A stretch of DNA of 64,000 nt from Rhizobium sp. BK399. Lineage in GTDB: Bacteria; Pseudomonadota; Alphaproteobacteria; Rhizobiales; Rhizobiaceae. The stretch spans positions 186,001-250,000 of the forward strand of contig NZ_JACIAH010000004.1 in NCBI RefSeq assembly GCF_014194695.1, given 5' to 3'. The position numbers were made by a program, and so were the translations under genes. Position 1 is the stretch's first letter; each line of letters starts with the position of its first letter. Below, piece after piece: positions 43,780 through 53,309 of the stretch. Under the pieces are notes generated by a model that saw nothing but the letters and a program-made list of their open reading frames with translations, was not told the origin of the DNA and did no database searches.

Positions 43780-46083
43780 TCATGCAACTTTCGGGCGACG
43801 ACGTGGGGCCGTGCGGCGACTGAGGCTTTGGGAGAGGATGGCGATGTTCTGCGCCGGAACAGCCGGCGAAAAAACGTAACCCTGCACCAGATCGGTGGCA
43901 CGATATTTGTTGAGCAAGGCCAGTTGCTCGGTGGTCTCGACACCCTCGGTGACGATCTTGAGGCCGAGCTCGCGCGCCAGGTTGACGGTGCCGCGCAGCA
44001 ACTTGAGGCGGCGCCCGTCCTCGACGATGTTGCGCAGGAACGAGCGGTCGATCTTGACGATGTCGAGCGGCAGCGTGTCGAGGTAGCTGAGGCTGGAGAA
44101 GCCGGTGCCGAAGTCGTCGATCGCAATCGTGATCCCGCGCGCCCTGAGTTCCGCGAGAATCGCGCGCACCGCGGCCGGCTCGTCGATCAGGCAGCTTTCG
44201 GTAATTTCGAGATGCAATCGCGCGGGCTCGAGACCCGACGCCTCGAGCGCTTCGGAAACGACGGCAAGAATATCCGCGTCGCGCAGGTCGCGCGCCGACA
44301 GGTTGACCGAAACGGCGATATGATCCGGCCAGCTCATGCAGTCGGCGCACGCCTTCATGAGGATGAAGCGCGTAATCTCGGAGATGATGCCCATCTCCTC
44401 TGCAAGACGAATGAAGACATCCGGAGGGATCGCACCCTTCTCCGGGTGGACCCAGCGCGCCAGCGCCTCGGCGCATTCGATGCGTGTTCCGTCAGCCCTG
44501 AACATTGGCTGGTAGGCAATGCTGAGGCCGTGCTTGCCGATCGCCTCGCGCAGATCCGCCTTGAGCTTCTGCTGCTCGATATAGCGGCCATCCATCTCGC
44601 GTTCGAAGCCGGCAATGCCGCCGCGCTGTTTTGACTTGCTCTCGAAGAGCGCGAGATCCGCCTTGATGCTCCACTCCTCCATCGCGAAGGCATCGCTCTC
44701 GAGAATCGCAAAGCCGGCGCTCAGCGAAACGAGGAACGTGACGTCATCGGCCTCGTAGTTGCCCTGGATGCTCTCATGGAACCGATGAATCTCGGCGTCG
44801 AGCGCAGCCATGTCCTTCGCATGCGGGAAGAACAGGATGAACTGGTCACCCATCAGGCGGCCGACGATCGCCTTGCCCGCCTGCTTGGCGATGCGGGCTG
44901 CGATGGCACAGAGCAGGCGGTCGCCCGTGATGTGGCCGCGCATGTCGTTGACATGCTTGAACTCGTCGATATCCAGAACCATGAAGCCGACGGGGCCGCG
45001 CTTCTTCGGATGCTTGCCTAGGTAGTCTTGCACGAGATGGCTGAAGTACTCGCGGTTCGGCAGGCCGGTCAGCGCATCGAAGCGAACCATGTGCAGGATC
45101 TTCTGCTCGGCCTTCACGCGGCTCGATACGTCTTCGAAAATCAACACGGCGCCGCCGTCGGCACGGCGGCTGGCGGAAAACTCCAGCGACAGATCCTCGG
45201 GAAAGTGGATCAGCGTGCGCGACAGCTTGCCTTCGGCGACGTGCGTCATCTGCCGCAGGATAAGCTCCGGCTGCGTGGAATCCATAAAGCTGTAGCGGGC
45301 GCCGTAGCGCAGCACCGCACCGAGGTCGCGCTCCTTCAAGCGATCCGGATCGCCGATCTTCAGGAGGTCGCAGGCCTTGCGGTTGATGACCTGAATGCGG
45401 TTTTCCGGATCGACCATCACCAGGCCGTGCGGCATGTTGTTGAGCGCCGTGTCGAAGCGATCGGCGATCATCGAGATCTGGCGGCGCGCAATGACGTTTT
45501 CATAGAGGAACTCGCGCACGCCATTCGCCATTGCTCGCGTCGTCAGGCCGAACGGAATGAGGAAGGCCGACAGGATCGCGCGATAGAAGTCGAGCGCCAT
45601 CAGGCTGCAAATGATCATCGGCAGACAGCAGGCCAGCGTCTGCAGGTCGATCGCCTTTTGGGATCCGTAGTTTCGGCCGACGACGGAGACCATCGACGCC
45701 ATGGTGACCGCAATGCAGGCCAGTTCGGCAAACGGATCCTGCAGGAAGAAGATCGCGTAACCGCTGCCGATGCCGAGGATCGCAGCAGTCGAGGCAGCGC
45801 CGATGACGTAGACCGTTTCCCAATGTTCGATCTGGTCGCGCGACAGCGTCAGCTTATCGACCTTGTCGAACATGCGGAAGGTGACCATGCGGCCGGCGAA
45901 AACCGCAAGAAAACCGAGCGAAAGAACGACGTAGAATGGAGAGCTGGTTTTCAGGGCAACAGCGAGGAAGGCAACCACATGCACGACGACACCCGCGACG
46001 AGTGTCATGCGATTCCCGAAGAGGGAACTGACAAACGACAGATAAACGTCGGTAGGGACCCTGTTCGGGTTATGTGGCTTCAT
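43780..46083 (-). CDS. Membrane EAL phosphodiesterase with degenerate GGDEF domain
   Basis: About 767 residues if it starts at the ATG 46081-46083 behind AGGGAAAG; upstream in-frame ATGs (46149, 46170) are possible. An N-terminal set of about five to six membrane helices precedes a PAS-like stretch (GLVMVDPENRIQVINRKACDLL). The GGDEF domain reads RLMGDQFILFF in place of GGDEF, so diguanylate cyclase activity is unlikely. The EAL domain is complete: EALARWVHP, NLSARDL, LEITES, IDDFGTGFSSLSYL, KIDRSF, EGVET and VQGYVF. It is therefore predicted to hydrolyse cyclic di-GMP at the inner membrane, with the GGDEF half perhaps regulatory. Confidence 0.88.
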   Translation of the reverse strand: MKPHNPNRVPTDVYLSFVSSLFGNRMTLVAGVVVHVVAFLAVALKTSSPFYVVLSLGFLAVFAGRMVTFRMFDKVDKLTLSRDQIEHWETVYVIGAASTAAILGIGSGYAIFFLQDPFAELACIAVTMASMVSVVGRNYGSQKAIDLQTLACCLPMIICSLMALDFYRAILSAFLIPFGLTTRAMANGVREFLYENVIARRQISMIADRFDTALNNMPHGLVMVDPENRIQVINRKACDLLKIGDPDRLKERDLGAVLRYGARYSFMDSTQPELILRQMTHVAEGKLSRTLIHFPEDLSLEFSASRRADGGAVLIFEDVSSRVKAEQKILHMVRFDALTGLPNREYFSHLVQDYLGKHPKKRGPVGFMVLDIDEFKHVNDMRGHITGDRLLCAIAARIAKQAGKAIVGRLMGDQFILFFPHAKDMAALDAEIHRFHESIQGNYEADDVTFLVSLSAGFAILESDAFAMEEWSIKADLALFESKSKQRGGIAGFEREMDGRYIEQQKLKADLREAIGKHGLSIAYQPMFRADGTRIECAEALARWVHPEKGAIPPDVFIRLAEEMGIISEITRFILMKACADCMSWPDHIAVSVNLSARDLRDADILAVVSEALEASGLEPARLHLEITESCLIDEPAAVRAILAELRARGITIAIDDFGTGFSSLSYLDTLPLDIVKIDRSFLRNIVEDGRRLKLLRGTVNLARELGLKIVTEGVETTEQLALLNKYRATDLVQGYVFSPAVPAQNIAILSQSLSRRTAPRRRPKVA

Positions 46084-46413
46084 CCATACTTTCCCTGTGC
46101 GGCGAAACCTTATCCCCAACCCTTTAAAAATTGATTTCGTGTAATCCATACATTTTGTCGAATTTTCCAAAACCCTGGCGTGATTTTTAGCGATTGCAAG
46201 GACTTATGCAGCCATGCGGGGAAGTTTTCGCCGTTTCCCGCCTAGCTTCAGGTTGTTTAGATGCTTCAGCACTAACGCCAAGCGGGTTGCGAAAGGCTTA
46301 TACGACTATATTCCAACATACCCCCTTTGACCTTTCAATTTAAAAAACCGTGGTCTACACCGGTGGAAAGATAAAAGGCGCATAAAACCGCGCGACATAA
46401 CAGGGGGAATGGC

Positions 46414-46953
46414 ATGCCGGCTTTGCTGACCGTCAGCCGGCTGATCGATGCGGTCAGCCAATTCATGGGCAAATTGTCCGAATACATGGTGCTGCTTTGC
46501 TGTCTGATCAGCGCAGCCAACGCGCTGATCCGCTACTCTTTCAACTACAGCTCCAACGGCTGGCTCGAGATCCAATGGTATCTCTTCGCCTTCATCGTCG
46601 TGCTAGGCGCAGCCCATACGCTGCGCATGAACGAACACGTGCGCGTGGACCTTATCTACGGCTCCGTCTCCGACAAGGCCAAGATCTGGATCGACATCAT
46701 CGGGCTCATTGTCTTCCTGATCCCCGCCTGCATCTTCCTGACCTGGCTCTGCTGGCCCTTCTTCCTGGCCTCTTACCTGCAGCATGAGATCTCTGCCAAT
46801 GCCGGCGGCCTGATCCGCTGGCCGGTCAAGCTCGTTCTGTTCCTCGGCTTCGGGCTGCTGACCCTTCAGGGCATCTCGGAGTTGATCAAGCGGATCGCGG
46901 CCCTCACCGGCTACATGCAGATCGACACAACATACGAAAAGCCGCTGCAGTAA
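46414..46953 (+). CDS. TRAP transporter small permease subunit (DctQ-like)
   Basis: The 179-residue protein starts at the ATG at 46414 after a GGGGGAATGGC context and has four membrane helices, with the landmark ANALIRYSFNYSSNGWLEIQWYLF and LRMNEHVRVDLIYGSVSD that is typical for DctQ. It works with the large permease encoded 21 bp downstream, importing an organic anion with sodium. The substrate is unknown; the matching binding protein has TakP-like features, so keto acids are one guess. Confidence 0.9.
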   Translation: MPALLTVSRLIDAVSQFMGKLSEYMVLLCCLISAANALIRYSFNYSSNGWLEIQWYLFAFIVVLGAAHTLRMNEHVRVDLIYGSVSDKAKIWIDIIGLIVFLIPACIFLTWLCWPFFLASYLQHEISANAGGLIRWPVKLVLFLGFGLLTLQGISELIKRIAALTGYMQIDTTYEKPLQ

Positions 46954-46974
46954 GCCGGACCGGGAGGAACACCA

Positions 46975-48513
46975 TTGTTTGATTTCGGCATCATTCCGCC
47001 GGCCATGTTCGTGGGCATGGTCCTTTTCATGCTCTACGGCTTTCCGGTCGCCTTTTCGCTGGCTGCCGTCGGCCTGTTTTTCGGCATTATCGGCATCGCC
47101 ACGGGACATTTCAGCGAAGCCTTCCTGCAGGCGCTGCCGCTGCGCTTTTTCGGCATCGTCTCCAACGATCTGCTGCTCGCCATCCCCTTCTTCACCTTCA
47201 TGGGCGCCATCCTGGAACGCTGTGGCCTCGCCGAGGACCTGCTCGAGGGAACTGGCAAACTGTTCGGCCGCATTCCGGGCGGCTTGGCTTACGCAGTAAT
47301 CCTGGTCGGCGCCGTGCTTGGCGCCATCACCGGCACGGTGGCCGCCTCCGTCATCACCATGGGCGTCATCTCACTGCCGATCATGCTGCGCTACGGCTAC
47401 AGCCCAAGGCTCGCGACCGGCGTCATCGCCGCCTCCGGCACCATCACTCAAGTCATCCCGCCGTCGCTCGTGCTGGTCGTCCTTGCCGACCAGCTCGGCA
47501 AGTCGGTCGGCGACATGTATCTCGGCGCCATCGGTCCATCGATCCTGCAGGTCGCGATCTTCATGGGCTATATTCTGGTCCTTTCGATCCTGAAGCCGGC
47601 CTCCATGCCGCCGCTGCCGAAGGAAGTGCGCGGCGACTTCAACTGGTCCCTGCTCCTGAGGGTGCTCTCGGGCATGGTGCCGTCGATCGTTCTGATCTTC
47701 CTCGTTCTCGGCACAATCTTCATGGGCCTCGCGACGCCGACGGAAGCGGGCGCGCTCGGCGTCGTCGGCGCCATGGTGCTTGCCGCGATGCATCGCCGCC
47801 TCACCTGGCCGCTGATGCAGGAAGCGATGCGCTCGACCATGCACATCACTTCGATGGTGGTGATGATCCTGATCGGATCAACCGTCTTCAGCCTCGTTTT
47901 CCAGGGCATGGATGGCTCGCGCTGGATCGAGCACATGCTGTCGGGCATCCCAGGCGGCCCGGTCGGCTTCCTGATCTTCGTCAACATCTTCATCTTCGTG
48001 CTGGCCTTCTTCCTCGATTTCTTCGAGATCGCCTTCATCGTCATTCCGATGCTGGCGCCGGTGGCCTCCGCCCTCGGCATTGACCTGATCTGGTTCGGCG
48101 TGCTGATCTGCGTCAACATGCAGACGAGCTTCATGCACCCGCCCTTCGGCTTCGCGCTGTTCTATCTGCGCTCCATTGCCGATCGTAACGTCAAGACCTC
48201 AGACATCTACATGGGCGCGCTACCCTGGGTCTGCATGCAGCTAATCCTCGTCGCGATCGTGATCTTCTGGCCGCAGTCGGTGACCTACTGGCTGGACAAG
48301 GGGCCGAAGGTCGATCCGAATTCGATCAAGATCGAGGTGCCGGGCTTCGGCAACAACGGCCTGGGGCTGCCGCCGCTCGGCGCACCGGGCGGCTCGCCAC
48401 AAATGCCTGGCCTGACCTTGCCGCCGATGAACGGCTTGCCCGGCCAACCGCCGGCACCGGCACCCGCACCGCCGCCGGCAACGGACCTAAGCCAGCCGCC
48501 GAAGATCAACTGA
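46975..48513 (+). CDS. TRAP transporter large permease subunit (DctM-like) with Pro-rich tail
   Basis: The 512-residue subunit starts at a TTG (46975) behind GGGAGGA. The first about 440 residues form a DctM membrane domain with many helices, including FFTFMGAILERCGLAEDLLEG, ATGVIAASGTITQVIPPSL and the GTIFMGLATPTEAGALG motif. The last about 70 residues, from GPKVDPNSIKIEV, are rich in Pro, Gly and Leu and end in PAPAPAPPPATDLSQPP, an extension beyond the usual family end. A strong terminator follows. The binding protein is encoded convergently. Confidence 0.93.
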   Translation: MFDFGIIPPAMFVGMVLFMLYGFPVAFSLAAVGLFFGIIGIATGHFSEAFLQALPLRFFGIVSNDLLLAIPFFTFMGAILERCGLAEDLLEGTGKLFGRIPGGLAYAVILVGAVLGAITGTVAASVITMGVISLPIMLRYGYSPRLATGVIAASGTITQVIPPSLVLVVLADQLGKSVGDMYLGAIGPSILQVAIFMGYILVLSILKPASMPPLPKEVRGDFNWSLLLRVLSGMVPSIVLIFLVLGTIFMGLATPTEAGALGVVGAMVLAAMHRRLTWPLMQEAMRSTMHITSMVVMILIGSTVFSLVFQGMDGSRWIEHMLSGIPGGPVGFLIFVNIFIFVLAFFLDFFEIAFIVIPMLAPVASALGIDLIWFGVLICVNMQTSFMHPPFGFALFYLRSIADRNVKTSDIYMGALPWVCMQLILVAIVIFWPQSVTYWLDKGPKVDPNSIKIEVPGFGNNGLGLPPLGAPGGSPQMPGLTLPPMNGLPGQPPAPAPAPPPATDLSQPPKIN

Positions 48514-48518
48514 CAACA

Positions 48519-48550
48519 AAAAAGCCCCGGATCGAAATCCGGGGCTTTTT
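48519..48550. terminator. 14-bp perfect terminator between TRAP permease and binding-protein genes
   Basis: AAAAAGCCCCGGAT (48519-48532) pairs with 48537-48550 around a CGAA loop. It has an A-run on one side and a T-run on the other, so it terminates both convergent transcripts. Confidence 0.93.
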
Positions 48551-48573
48551 CCTTGTCCGTACTGAGCTGCCTG

Positions 48574-49722
<1,149 letters not shown>

Positions 49723-49977
49723 TCATCTTTGCCCGCAGCGATAGGGGAACTAAGCACGGTGGCGACCGTGTTTCAAGCACTCTCCCATTAGTCTTTGGCA
49801 TCACGACGGCAATATAGCGGCGAGAAGCATTTCCATCAAAATCAGCGAGTTAGACAGGCCTTGGCGAAACCGGCGGCGGGCAACGCCGTAATTCCGCCCG
49901 CGATTGCGCCGAGACGTTGACTTCTAAGCCGTTCTCGGCTCTCACAATAGCAACCGCATCTTCTGACCGGGGTCAAA

Positions 49978-50754
49978 ATGACGAAGCCGATCGTCGCCGT
50001 TCCTGCCGATATCCGCACCTTCGACGGTGCGACGTGGCATGCCGTCCAGCATCAATATGTGCGCGCGGCACTCAATGCCGCCGGCGTCATGGCCTTCATC
50101 ATTCCGGCCTTCGAGGAAGGCTACGGAACGGACGCGATTCTGGACCGGGTCGACGGCCTCCTTGTCTCCGGTTCGGCCAGCAACGTCCACCCGTCTTACT
50201 ACGGCGCAACCGCGACCGATGCCGACGGCCCCTTCGATATCGCGCGTGATGCCACCACCCTGCCGCTGATCCGCCGTGCCATCGACCGCGCCATTCCGCT
50301 GCTCGCAATCTGCCGCGGCATTCAGGAACTCAACGTCGCCTTGGGCGGCACGCTTGCCAGCGAAATCCAGGACCAGCCGGGCATATGGGATCACCGCACG
50401 CCAGCCGAGGTTGACCGTGACGGCAAGTACGCGATCCGCCAGAGCGTCTACGTCAAGGAAGGGTCCTGCATCGCGGGCATCGTCGGTCCGGGCGAAATCA
50501 GGGTGAATTCGTTGCATCGCCAGGCCATCGCTAAGACGGCCCCGCGCCTGCAGGCGGAGGCAGTGGCCGAAGACGGGACGATCGAAGCGGTCTCCGTGAT
50601 CGATGCGCCGGCTTTTGCTGTCGGTGTTCAATGGCATCCGGAATACTGGGCCGAGACCGACAAGCCATCGAACCAGATCTTCACGGCCTTCGGCGACGCC
50701 GTCAGGGACTACGCGGCTAGCAAGCTACTGAGGGAAAGACACCTGCCTGCCTGA
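49978..50754 (+). CDS. Class I glutamine amidotransferase, PuuD-like gamma-glutamyl-GABA hydrolase family
   Basis: The 258-residue protein has the triad residues Cys112 (LAICRGIQELNVALGG), His220 and Glu222 (VQWHPEYW). VDGLLVSGSASNVHPSYYG is characteristic of PuuD-type enzymes, which cleave the gamma-glutamyl bond of gamma-glutamyl-GABA in putrescine breakdown. No other puu genes are nearby, so the actual substrate may differ. Start ATG at 49978 after GGGGTCAAA. Convergent with the cyclase gene (21 bp between stops). Confidence 0.9.
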   Translation: MTKPIVAVPADIRTFDGATWHAVQHQYVRAALNAAGVMAFIIPAFEEGYGTDAILDRVDGLLVSGSASNVHPSYYGATATDADGPFDIARDATTLPLIRRAIDRAIPLLAICRGIQELNVALGGTLASEIQDQPGIWDHRTPAEVDRDGKYAIRQSVYVKEGSCIAGIVGPGEIRVNSLHRQAIAKTAPRLQAEAVAEDGTIEAVSVIDAPAFAVGVQWHPEYWAETDKPSNQIFTAFGDAVRDYAASKLLRERHLPA

Positions 50755-50775
50755 CCGCCAGCCAATCGGTCGCTT

Positions 50776-51678
50776 CTAGCGGCGCATCGCCCATCGCAAT
50801 CCTACAGTCACGGCCAGGCCCAGAAGCGGCCATATGGCCCAGAATACGCCGTGCCATGACAACAGATTGATCATGACGATCCCGATGCCGACAACCGCGA
50901 TTCCGGCTATACGCCGGTCAAAACGGTTCTGGCTGCGGACCCACCCCATGGCGACCACAAAGGCAAGGGCAAGAAGCGGCCACGCTGCCCAGAACACGCC
51001 CTGCCACGACAGCAGGTTGATTAGCAACAGAGCGATGGCGACAACCGCGAACACGCCGGCCATCTTCCGCACCCTGGGGTCAGACAGGCGGACCGGCTCG
51101 GACGCTGCGACAGCCGGCGACGGACCGGCCGCCGGAGCTGGTCCGGCAGATGGTTCTACTCCGATCCGAACGGCATAGCTTGGCACCGCCTCACTGACGT
51201 TCTTTACCGTCAGCGCTCCTAGAAAATCGAAGCCGACGGCGACCTTGTTTCGAACCTGATCATAGACGGTATTGGAAATCACGATGCCGCCGGCCGGTGC
51301 GGAAGCCTGAAGCCTGGCGGCGATATTGACGCCGTCGCCGTAGATATCGTCGCCCTCGGCGAGGACATCGCCGAGATTAATGCCGATCCTGTAGAGCATC
51401 CGCCCGTCCGCCGGCCGAGCTGCGTTCATGCCGACGAGTTCGTTTTGGACGTCGATTGCGGCGCGTACGGCCTCCACGACGCTCGGGAATTCGGCAATCA
51501 GCCCGTCGCCCCAGGTATTGATCACCCGGCCGCCATGCGCGTCGATCAGTCGCGACATCGCATCGCGCGACCACTTCAGCATGGCAAGCGTGCCCTCTTC
51601 GTCGGCACCCATCAGTCGCGTGTAATCCTGGACATCCGCAGAGAAGATGGTCGTCAGCTTGCGCCGCATTTCGTTCAT
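50776..51678 (-). CDS. Class III adenylate cyclase with duplicated C-terminal membrane hairpin
   Basis: The 300-residue protein has a cyclase domain first (residues about 1-165): Asp in FSADVQDYTRLMG, GDGLIAEF and VNIAARL. All key motifs are present, so activity is likely. A Pro/Ala linker follows (about 175-200), then two membrane hairpins that are near copies: INLLSWQGVFWAAWPLLALA and INLLSWHGVFWAIWPLLGLA. The catalytic domain would face the cytosol. Soluble-like cyclases of this kind often carry TPR or TolB domains (compare the gene at 710); here a membrane anchor has replaced them. Confidence 0.88.
   Translation of the reverse strand: MNEMRRKLTTIFSADVQDYTRLMGADEEGTLAMLKWSRDAMSRLIDAHGGRVINTWGDGLIAEFPSVVEAVRAAIDVQNELVGMNAARPADGRMLYRIGINLGDVLAEGDDIYGDGVNIAARLQASAPAGGIVISNTVYDQVRNKVAVGFDFLGALTVKNVSEAVPSYAVRIGVEPSAGPAPAAGPSPAVAASEPVRLSDPRVRKMAGVFAVVAIALLLINLLSWQGVFWAAWPLLALAFVVAMGWVRSQNRFDRRIAGIAVVGIGIVMINLLSWHGVFWAIWPLLGLAVTVGLRWAMRR
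50821..51020. repeat. Tandem duplication of about 150 bp inside the cyclase gene
   Basis: The stretch beginning at 50821 (AGAAGCGGCCA, then GCCCAGAA and ACGCC) recurs in the same frame 150 bp later at 50971. The two copies code for the two WQ/WH-containing hairpins of the cyclase and are still similar at DNA level by eye, so the duplication may be fairly recent or constrained. Confidence 0.75.
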
Positions 51679-51921
51679 GATGTCTCGCCTTTACCCAATC
51701 AACGCAAGGCCGTCCGAGAAGCGAAATGAATATGCGCGATTGTGATTGATGTAAATTGACGCGACCGAACGTTGCCGAAAAACCTCTCGTGCACGCCCCG
51801 CTGACCGCGACATTCTGCCGCAGGCCCATGATCGCGGAACAGCTGTCCCGATGGAGCGTTTCTATCAGTTAGATTGGGTACTACCGGCATTCCGCCGGCG
51901 GGCCCGAGTGGGAGGAAAATC

Positions 51922-52293
51922 ATGAAAACGCTGTTGCTCTCAATGGCCGTGCTGGCCACGAGTGCCCTCTCGGCATTTGCCGCCGAACCGGCCAAGATGG
52001 TCGATACGAAGATGGGCAAGATCCTGGCAACCGAAAAGGGCATGACCCTCTATACCTTCGACAAGGATGCCAAGGACAAGTCAAACTGCGACAAGGCCTG
52101 CCTGAAGAAATGGCCAGCCTTCCATGCCGCGGCCAAGGCCAAGGCGGAAGGCGACTGGACGTTGGTCAAGGCAGCGGACGGCAAGGAAATGTGGGCCTAT
52201 GAAGGCAAGCCGCTCTACATGTTTGTCGACGACAAGATGGAAGGCGACATGAAGGGCGATGGCATGGGTGGCGTCTGGCATGTTGCCAAATAG
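51922..52293 (+). CDS. Small secreted protein of the COG4315 repeat family
   Basis: The 123-residue protein starts at the ATG at 51922 after GGAGGAAAA. A signal peptide ends near ALSAFAA. The mature chain has the family pattern KILATEKGMTLYTFDKD, CDKACLKKWPAF (two Cys) and GKPLYMFVDDKMEGDMKG and VWHVAK, known as a secreted repeat of unknown function. Periplasmic or surface location is expected. It is divergent from the cyclase gene. Confidence 0.88.
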   Translation: MKTLLLSMAVLATSALSAFAAEPAKMVDTKMGKILATEKGMTLYTFDKDAKDKSNCDKACLKKWPAFHAAAKAKAEGDWTLVKAADGKEMWAYEGKPLYMFVDDKMEGDMKGDGMGGVWHVAK

Positions 52294-52310
52294 CTGAGTC
52301 GCCTATCCCG

Positions 52311-52334
52311 GCGGGCGCGCCTTCGCGCGCCCGC
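52311..52334. terminator. 10-bp GC-only stem-loop between convergent genes
   Basis: GCGGGCGCGC-CTTC-GCGCGCCCGC is a perfect stem made only of G and C (52311-52320 with 52325-52334). It lies between the stops of the secreted protein gene and the hydroxyacid dehydrogenase gene. No T-run follows, so it may act as a rho-assisted end or a 3' stabiliser. Confidence 0.6.
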
Positions 52335-52341
52335 TGGCGAG

Positions 52342-53289
52342 CTACGCCTTCACCGGAGTCTCTGGTACGGGTGTCAGCGGCTTGCCCTTCCCGAACCACT
52401 CGACGAGGTTGTCGACAACCAGATCCGCCATGGCATTCCGTGTCGGCACCGAGCCCGACGCGAGGTGCGGCAGAAGCACCGCGTTCGGCAGATCGAGCAG
52501 GTGAGTAGGGACGTTCGGCTCGTCGTAGAAAACATCGAGCCCGGCGGCACCGATGGTTCCGGACTTCAGCGCCTGAGCAAGTGCATCCTCGTCGACTGTC
52601 CAGCCGCGCCCTACGTTGATGAAGACGCCGTCAGGACCAAGTGCGGACAGGACTTCCGCATTTATGGTCTTATGGGTCTGTGGTGTCTTCGGGACGATGG
52701 AGATCAGCGTATCGACGGCCTCGGCGAGATCCTTCAGCGACGGATAGTAGCCGTACGGCGCATCGGGATGACGCGTGCGCGTGTGATAGCTGATCTTGAC
52801 CTTGAACGGCTCCAGGCGCTTGGCGATTTCCTGGCCGATCCGCCCAAGGCCGTAGATTCCGACATGCCGCCCCTTGAGGGAGAAACGCGACAGCGGATAG
52901 TTCTGCCCTGGCAGCCAGTTGCCGGCACGCAGCCAGTTTTCCGCACGCGGAAACTCGCGGATCGTGTTGAGTAAGAGCCCGATCGCCGTATCGGCGACCT
53001 CGTCGTTCAGCACGTCGGGCGTATTGGTGACGATGATGCCCTTGGTCGCAGCATATTTGGCGTCGACGCCATCATAACCGACGCCGAAGCTGGAGATCAG
53101 TTCCACGTTCGGAAGACTGTCGATTGCAGGCGCATCGAACGTGCCGGAGACGGCAACACCGCGAATCTTTCCGACCGCCTCCGCGCCAAGCGTCGAGGGA
53201 TTGCCCTCGATAACATCGAAGCTCTCCTTCAGGCGGGTCAGGACGCGCCCGTGTATCTTCCCTGGAACGAGAACAGCGATGCGGGACAT
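52342..53289 (-). CDS. D-2-hydroxyacid dehydrogenase (glyoxylate/hydroxypyruvate reductase-like)
   Basis: The 315-residue NAD(P)-dependent enzyme has the GLGRIGQEIAKRL nucleotide-binding motif, the catalytic Arg in NVGRGWTVDEDAL, the Glu in DVFYDEPNVP and the catalytic His in LPHLASGS. It probably reduces glyoxylate or hydroxypyruvate; other 2-oxoacids are possible. Ribosome site AAAAGGAAA. It is 20 bp downstream of a LacI-type regulator on the same strand, so that regulator probably controls it. Confidence 0.9.
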   Translation of the reverse strand: MSRIAVLVPGKIHGRVLTRLKESFDVIEGNPSTLGAEAVGKIRGVAVSGTFDAPAIDSLPNVELISSFGVGYDGVDAKYAATKGIIVTNTPDVLNDEVADTAIGLLLNTIREFPRAENWLRAGNWLPGQNYPLSRFSLKGRHVGIYGLGRIGQEIAKRLEPFKVKISYHTRTRHPDAPYGYYPSLKDLAEAVDTLISIVPKTPQTHKTINAEVLSALGPDGVFINVGRGWTVDEDALAQALKSGTIGAAGLDVFYDEPNVPTHLLDLPNAVLLPHLASGSVPTRNAMADLVVDNLVEWFGKGKPLTPVPETPVKA

Positions 53290-53309
53290 GGCATTTCCTT
53301 TTGGCTTAC

